From the NCBI GenBank assembly GCA_964388275.1, contig CAYLZD010000003.1, positions 122,903-186,902 of the forward strand: a DNA stretch of 64,000 nt, read 5' to 3'. The position numbers were made by a program, and so were the translations under genes. The notes under the pieces are model-generated. The model was not told where the DNA came from. It was given only the letters and a program-made list of their open reading frames with translations, and searched no databases. Shown one piece after another: positions 60,552-64,000 of the stretch. The DNA comes from JARYLZ01 sp964388275 (GTDB taxonomy: Bacteria > Bacteroidota > Ignavibacteria > SZUA-365). The first letter of the stretch is position 1. Each line of letters begins with the position of its first letter.

Positions 60552-62315
60552 TCAGAAAACGAAATTGATGCGCAGACCGGGCACTATCATCTCCGTATGC
60601 TCCCACGGTTCGGGATCGCGGAACACAACGCGGGAGTACTTGACCTCGGCGCGCAGCCAGCGGAATATGTGAATGTACAATTCGCCCATAAGGCCGCCGT
60701 TGAAGTACTGCAGCGCGGCGCCGTAGGACGTTTTCCCGCGGTGATCGAGCGTAAGACGCAGGAAAGCGTCCAGTTTGCCGTGGCCCGCGAGCACGTTCAC
60801 GCTGTCGGACAGCGCCGCCGTATCCACTCCGGGCGTCGCGTCGATCTCGAAGAATTTTCTGCGCGCTTCGTTGACCTTCTGGTAGCCTATACCGGCGTGC
60901 AGACGGAGACCGTTCATCAGGAAGCCCAGATCCCTCCAGTAATATGCCGTGGCGGAGGCCGTCAGATAATAGAAAGTATGCCGGTCAAGCTGGGATTTCA
61001 ATATGTCTCCATTGTTGTCGCGCGGCAGGCCTTCGAGGTGATCGATCACAAACTGCTTCCGGCCGGTTCCGTTCAGAATTTCGCCTTCGTTGTTGGTGAT
61101 CTTTTTCGTCCCCAGCGTGCGGAGTCCGAAGGAAACGAACGCGGCGGCGCCGAGTCCGTCCGCGTCTGTTCCGAGCGCTCTCGATGGATTGGAGAGATAG
61201 CGGAAGTACTCGCCCGAGGCGCCCCAGGTGCCGTTCAGGCGGCGGTGCTTGAGCAGGGGAAGTTCCTCGTTGATAGTCTCGTCGCCGTAAACAAAGGGAA
61301 TCGACGGGCCGACCTTGAAATACTCGGACCCCGACGGCTCGTACACGAGGTAGGTGTTCCACTGCGCTCCGTAAAGGAAGGGCAGGTTGATCCAGTCGTT
61401 TCCGATCTTGAGTTCGAAGCCGACGCGCACGGGCTCGGGTTTCTCGCCTGTCTCATTGCGGATTTCCGTTCCGCTGGCGAGCGTCCACATGAAACCGCCG
61501 CCGAAAGGCACTCCGATGGTTGCCTCCGCGTGCTCCTCTTCCTGGTACATCACGCCGGTTTCATCGCGGTGGGCATACTGGGATTTGGCGAGTAGATCGT
61601 TGTAGAGATCCTGAGTCAGAACGCTCTGGAGATTACGTCTTCCGACCACGCGGTAATCCTCGAAATCCGGGTTGTCGGCGTTCAGGCTGTAGCTGGCCGT
61701 GGAGAACACCGAGGGATCGCGCAAGCGGGCTTTTTCGATGAGCACGGCGATGAGAGTTTCCTCGTCGCGCGGGCTTCGGATTATGCGTATGCGAGCCTTT
61801 CCCGTCAGGACGCGGTCGGCTATGCCGACGGCGTCGGCGTCGCTCATGTCGTCCCTGTTGTCGCGGATCTTCCTCATAATGTCGAGAATGACGGCCTGGT
61901 CGGTGACGATCCACTGCGGAAAGTACGCCTGGACGAGCGGATCCAGTGTCGTGATAGCGCGCAGGAGCACCGTCAAACGGGTGTTCTCGCTCTGGAACTG
62001 ATCGAGGCCGATATCGAGCAATTCCATGAAGCGGCCGCGGTTTTCGTCGTTGGGGATGTAGCTGACGACTTCGTTGACGAGGCGCTCGGTCCACACGATG
62101 CGGCGCATCAGGTCTTCCTTCGAGTAATTCTCGCTCGTCATGTACCGCATGATCGCCTCGATGGAGGTGAGGGCGTCGCCTGCCGGTTGCGCCGAGGAGC
62201 GCTCCGGCGCGAGCAGCGCCGTAAATGTCAGTGCGAGAAGCAGCGTTAGAAGGCTCTTGATCGGATTCATGAATTTGTTCCGGGATTCGGATATGATGTT
62301 GATTTCTTTCTTCAT
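60552..62315 (-). CDS. putative outer membrane beta-barrel protein
   Basis: The ATG at 62315 follows GGGGAGG and gives 587 residues with a signal peptide ending RSSAQ. Residues about 45-190 are helical and polar (MRRIVWTERLVNEVVSYI, GIADRVLTGKARIRII). From about 260 on alternating aromatic/polar strands suggest a barrel, ending LRINFVF with a terminal Phe. The last 60 residues parallel the upstream protein: YGAALQYFNGG here, YGIGLQYFGG there, then WLRAEVKYS and WLRVEANYS. I know no named family. The upstream gene stops 11 bases earlier. Confidence 0.72.
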   Translation of the reverse strand: MKKEINIISESRNKFMNPIKSLLTLLLALTFTALLAPERSSAQPAGDALTSIEAIMRYMTSENYSKEDLMRRIVWTERLVNEVVSYIPNDENRGRFMELLDIGLDQFQSENTRLTVLLRAITTLDPLVQAYFPQWIVTDQAVILDIMRKIRDNRDDMSDADAVGIADRVLTGKARIRIIRSPRDEETLIAVLIEKARLRDPSVFSTASYSLNADNPDFEDYRVVGRRNLQSVLTQDLYNDLLAKSQYAHRDETGVMYQEEEHAEATIGVPFGGGFMWTLASGTEIRNETGEKPEPVRVGFELKIGNDWINLPFLYGAQWNTYLVYEPSGSEYFKVGPSIPFVYGDETINEELPLLKHRRLNGTWGASGEYFRYLSNPSRALGTDADGLGAAAFVSFGLRTLGTKKITNNEGEILNGTGRKQFVIDHLEGLPRDNNGDILKSQLDRHTFYYLTASATAYYWRDLGFLMNGLRLHAGIGYQKVNEARRKFFEIDATPGVDTAALSDSVNVLAGHGKLDAFLRLTLDHRGKTSYGAALQYFNGGLMGELYIHIFRWLRAEVKYSRVVFRDPEPWEHTEMIVPGLRINFVF

Positions 62316-62326
62316 TTCGGCCTCCC

Positions 62327-64000
62327 CTATTTAAACAGCGAAGGTATGCCGATGCGGAGCCGCGGCGTGATCATGAAGAAGCTGTTCTCGTATTCCCATA
62401 CCTCCTTCGAGCGAAGAAGGAAGGAATAGTTCGCTTCCACGCGCAGCCATTCCGTCAACTCGAGCCACGCGTCCGCCATCATTCGGCCGCCGAAATACTG
62501 CAGGCCGATTCCGTAAACATTGCGCGAACCGGTGTTGATGAAGTCGATGCGGACATACACGTCGAATATGTCGCGTTCCCGCTCCACCCAGTACAGCTTG
62601 CCGGCCTCTACCTCCCTCATGCTTCCGTCGTACCACATGACCTGTCCGTCAGTGGCGGCGGCCAGGTTGCGCTCGATGCGGGTGAAACCCCCGCCGATGT
62701 TGAAGCGCACCATGATGCTGGAATTGTCCTTGCTGTCCTTGAACATGATCGGATAGTACAACAAGGCCGCCGTGGAGATGTTGAAGAAGTTGTCCTTGTA
62801 TTCCTTGGCGTCGATCTTCGTGTTGACCAGCTTCATGCCGCTGTATTTGTCGTCGCCCTCGAATCGGTCGGTTATGGTGATGTTGCCGCCCAGTGAGAAC
62901 GGGAAGCCGAAGGTGAAATCGAAAGCGATATTGTAGCCCGTCGGCGAGTAGTAATACGAGTTGTTGAAGCCTACCGGCGAAGGCATGTCGGACGCGGTCA
63001 TGTTCATCGGCAGCACCATTCCCACGCTCATTTGATGTTTGTAGCCGACGCTCAAGGTCGCCATGCCCGAGGTCCAGCGCGGCAGGCCGATTTCCGGATT
63101 CCCGAAGCCGAGGCCCAGGCGCCAGTCGGGCGCGAAACCGCTTCGAGCGGGGGAACGCAGCTCGAGGCGGTCGAGGGAAAGGTCCATGACCACGAAGTCG
63201 GCAGGAAAGCGCCCGGGGTTGGCGATTATGTCGACAACCTGGGAGTAGGAGGTGTTCTGCGCGACGATGGAAAGCTGTGATTTGACTTCGTAGGGCGAGT
63301 CGCCGACGTATTCGAAGGAAATTGTGGAGCGTCCCTGCGGGCTCTGCTTGGCATCGAGCATTATCGGCGCCTTGGTCACGACCCGGAACTGGTCCGCGTT
63401 TTCACCCGTGAATTCCACTCTGGAAATCTGCAGCGGATTCTCGTCGGGATTGTTGATTGTCAAGCGTTCCGCCGTTACGCCGTCGAGAAGCATCAGGGGA
63501 GTGTCGCCCCTGTACAGCGGGCCGGCGGCTGCATCGGTAAGCGGGATTATGGCGCTGCGGAGAGTGTCGCGGAAATTCCAGAAATCGGCGAAGCGGCTGG
63601 TGGCCGTCTCGAGATCGCTGCCCTCCTGGATGATGAAGGGCCCGCGGTAGCGGGCGAACTGCCGCATGTCAGGAGTAGGCAGCGCTTTTTCGTTGACTCT
63701 TTGCGAGATGATATCCTCGTAGAGCGTCTCGTCCGTGAGACGGATCGACGTCCAGAGATCGCGGCCGGACAAGATGTACTGCTTGGTCTGTTGCCCGCCC
63801 CGGCGCGCTCTGCGTAAACGATCAACCGATTCCTCATCGCCGCCTTCCTCTTCCCTCGGTTCCGGACAGGATTCATCCATTATTACGCGCAATTCTATCA
63901 AATCGTAGGACGGAACCCCTTCGTTTTCAATTTCAAATTCCGTCGCCTCGACAACGTATGCCTCGATCGTCCTTATTGTCGCGCTGCCTGGACCGGTCTG
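62327..64000 (-). CDS. putative outer membrane protein with ASH/HYDIN-like domain, 5' end missing
   Basis: The frame stays open through the right edge, so the N-terminus is outside; the visible part has 557 residues. An in-frame TTG at 63901 is only an internal codon. A polar stretch is followed by an Ig-like segment (AERLTINNPDENPLQISRV to VDIIANPGRF; about 63205-63470) like the ASH/HYDIN domains. The rest alternates aromatic and polar residues as in an outer membrane barrel (NMTASDMPSPVGFNNSYYYS) and ends with a tail related to the downstream protein (YGIGLQYFGGRMM, WLRVEANYSFLLRSKEVWEY). Function unknown; the pair plus vWA-OmpA forms a unit. Confidence 0.72.
   Translation of the reverse strand, partial: QTGPGSATIRTIEAYVVEATEFEIENEGVPSYDLIELRVIMDESCPEPREEEGGDEESVDRLRRARRGGQQTKQYILSGRDLWTSIRLTDETLYEDIISQRVNEKALPTPDMRQFARYRGPFIIQEGSDLETATSRFADFWNFRDTLRSAIIPLTDAAAGPLYRGDTPLMLLDGVTAERLTINNPDENPLQISRVEFTGENADQFRVVTKAPIMLDAKQSPQGRSTISFEYVGDSPYEVKSQLSIVAQNTSYSQVVDIIANPGRFPADFVVMDLSLDRLELRSPARSGFAPDWRLGLGFGNPEIGLPRWTSGMATLSVGYKHQMSVGMVLPMNMTASDMPSPVGFNNSYYYSPTGYNIAFDFTFGFPFSLGGNITITDRFEGDDKYSGMKLVNTKIDAKEYKDNFFNISTAALLYYPIMFKDSKDNSSIMVRFNIGGGFTRIERNLAAATDGQVMWYDGSMREVEAGKLYWVERERDIFDVYVRIDFINTGSRNVYGIGLQYFGGRMMADAWLELTEWLRVEANYSFLLRSKEVWEYENSFFMITPRLRIGIPSLFK

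Overview
The window looks like chromosomal DNA of a G+C-rich, Gram-negative member of the Bacteroidota/Chlorobiota (FCB) group; Ignavibacteria- or Kapabacteria-type lineages are a reasonable guess that I cannot confirm. The evidence is five proteins ending in type IX secretion (T9SS) sorting-type domains, a PorU-like C25 sortase, a lipoprotein with a Bacteroidota-style export signal, a fused E1 alpha/beta 2-oxoacid dehydrogenase, and promoter-like sites of the form TTTG/ATTG, exactly 20 bases, then TAnnTT. I see no rRNA, tRNA, CRISPR array, insertion sequence or phage gene.

Left part (1-10.8 kb): a truncated methyltransferase and a surface lipoprotein on the minus strand face a plus-strand series of two large secreted proteins (ELWxxDGT repeats; SBBP beta-propeller repeats) and a TPR-sensor histidine kinase with a LuxR-type response regulator. 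The last three genes of that series are preceded by related, partly structured leader repeats.

Centre-left (10.8-31 kb): a nearly gapless minus-strand chain of 14 genes. It starts at a Bacteroidota-type promoter before yicC and continues gmk, rpoZ, coaBC, type-4 uracil-DNA glycosylase, dnaB, two envelope proteins, rsmE, a J-domain protein, an AsnB-type amidotransferase, a heparinase II/III protein, a GT4 glycosyltransferase, a 1787-residue PorU2-like sortase and a methyltransferase. Informational and coenzyme genes thus run into a glycan/sortase module.

Centre (31-40.5 kb): a GT2 enzyme and a membrane histidine kinase on plus; then secG, lipA, a small membrane protein, E2 and the fused E1 of a branched-chain-type 2-oxoacid dehydrogenase on minus; then a divergent hutH (with an unusual Ser-Ser-Gly MIO triad) and a CBS-domain protein on plus.

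Right part (40.5-64 kb): almost all minus strand. It holds a GT39-TPR membrane protein, three further T9SS-type cargo proteins, a partial complex I set (nuoI, nuoH, nuoG) behind a PLP aminotransferase, an M16 peptidase, a PAS protein, recD2, yjbQ (plus strand), and an envelope unit made of a vWA-OmpA protein and two related beta-barrel-like proteins, the last cut by the window edge.

A unifying reading, which is inference, is a bacterium that exports large repeat proteins by T9SS and anchors them to a surface glycan. The sortase is encoded beside genes that could make or modify that glycan.
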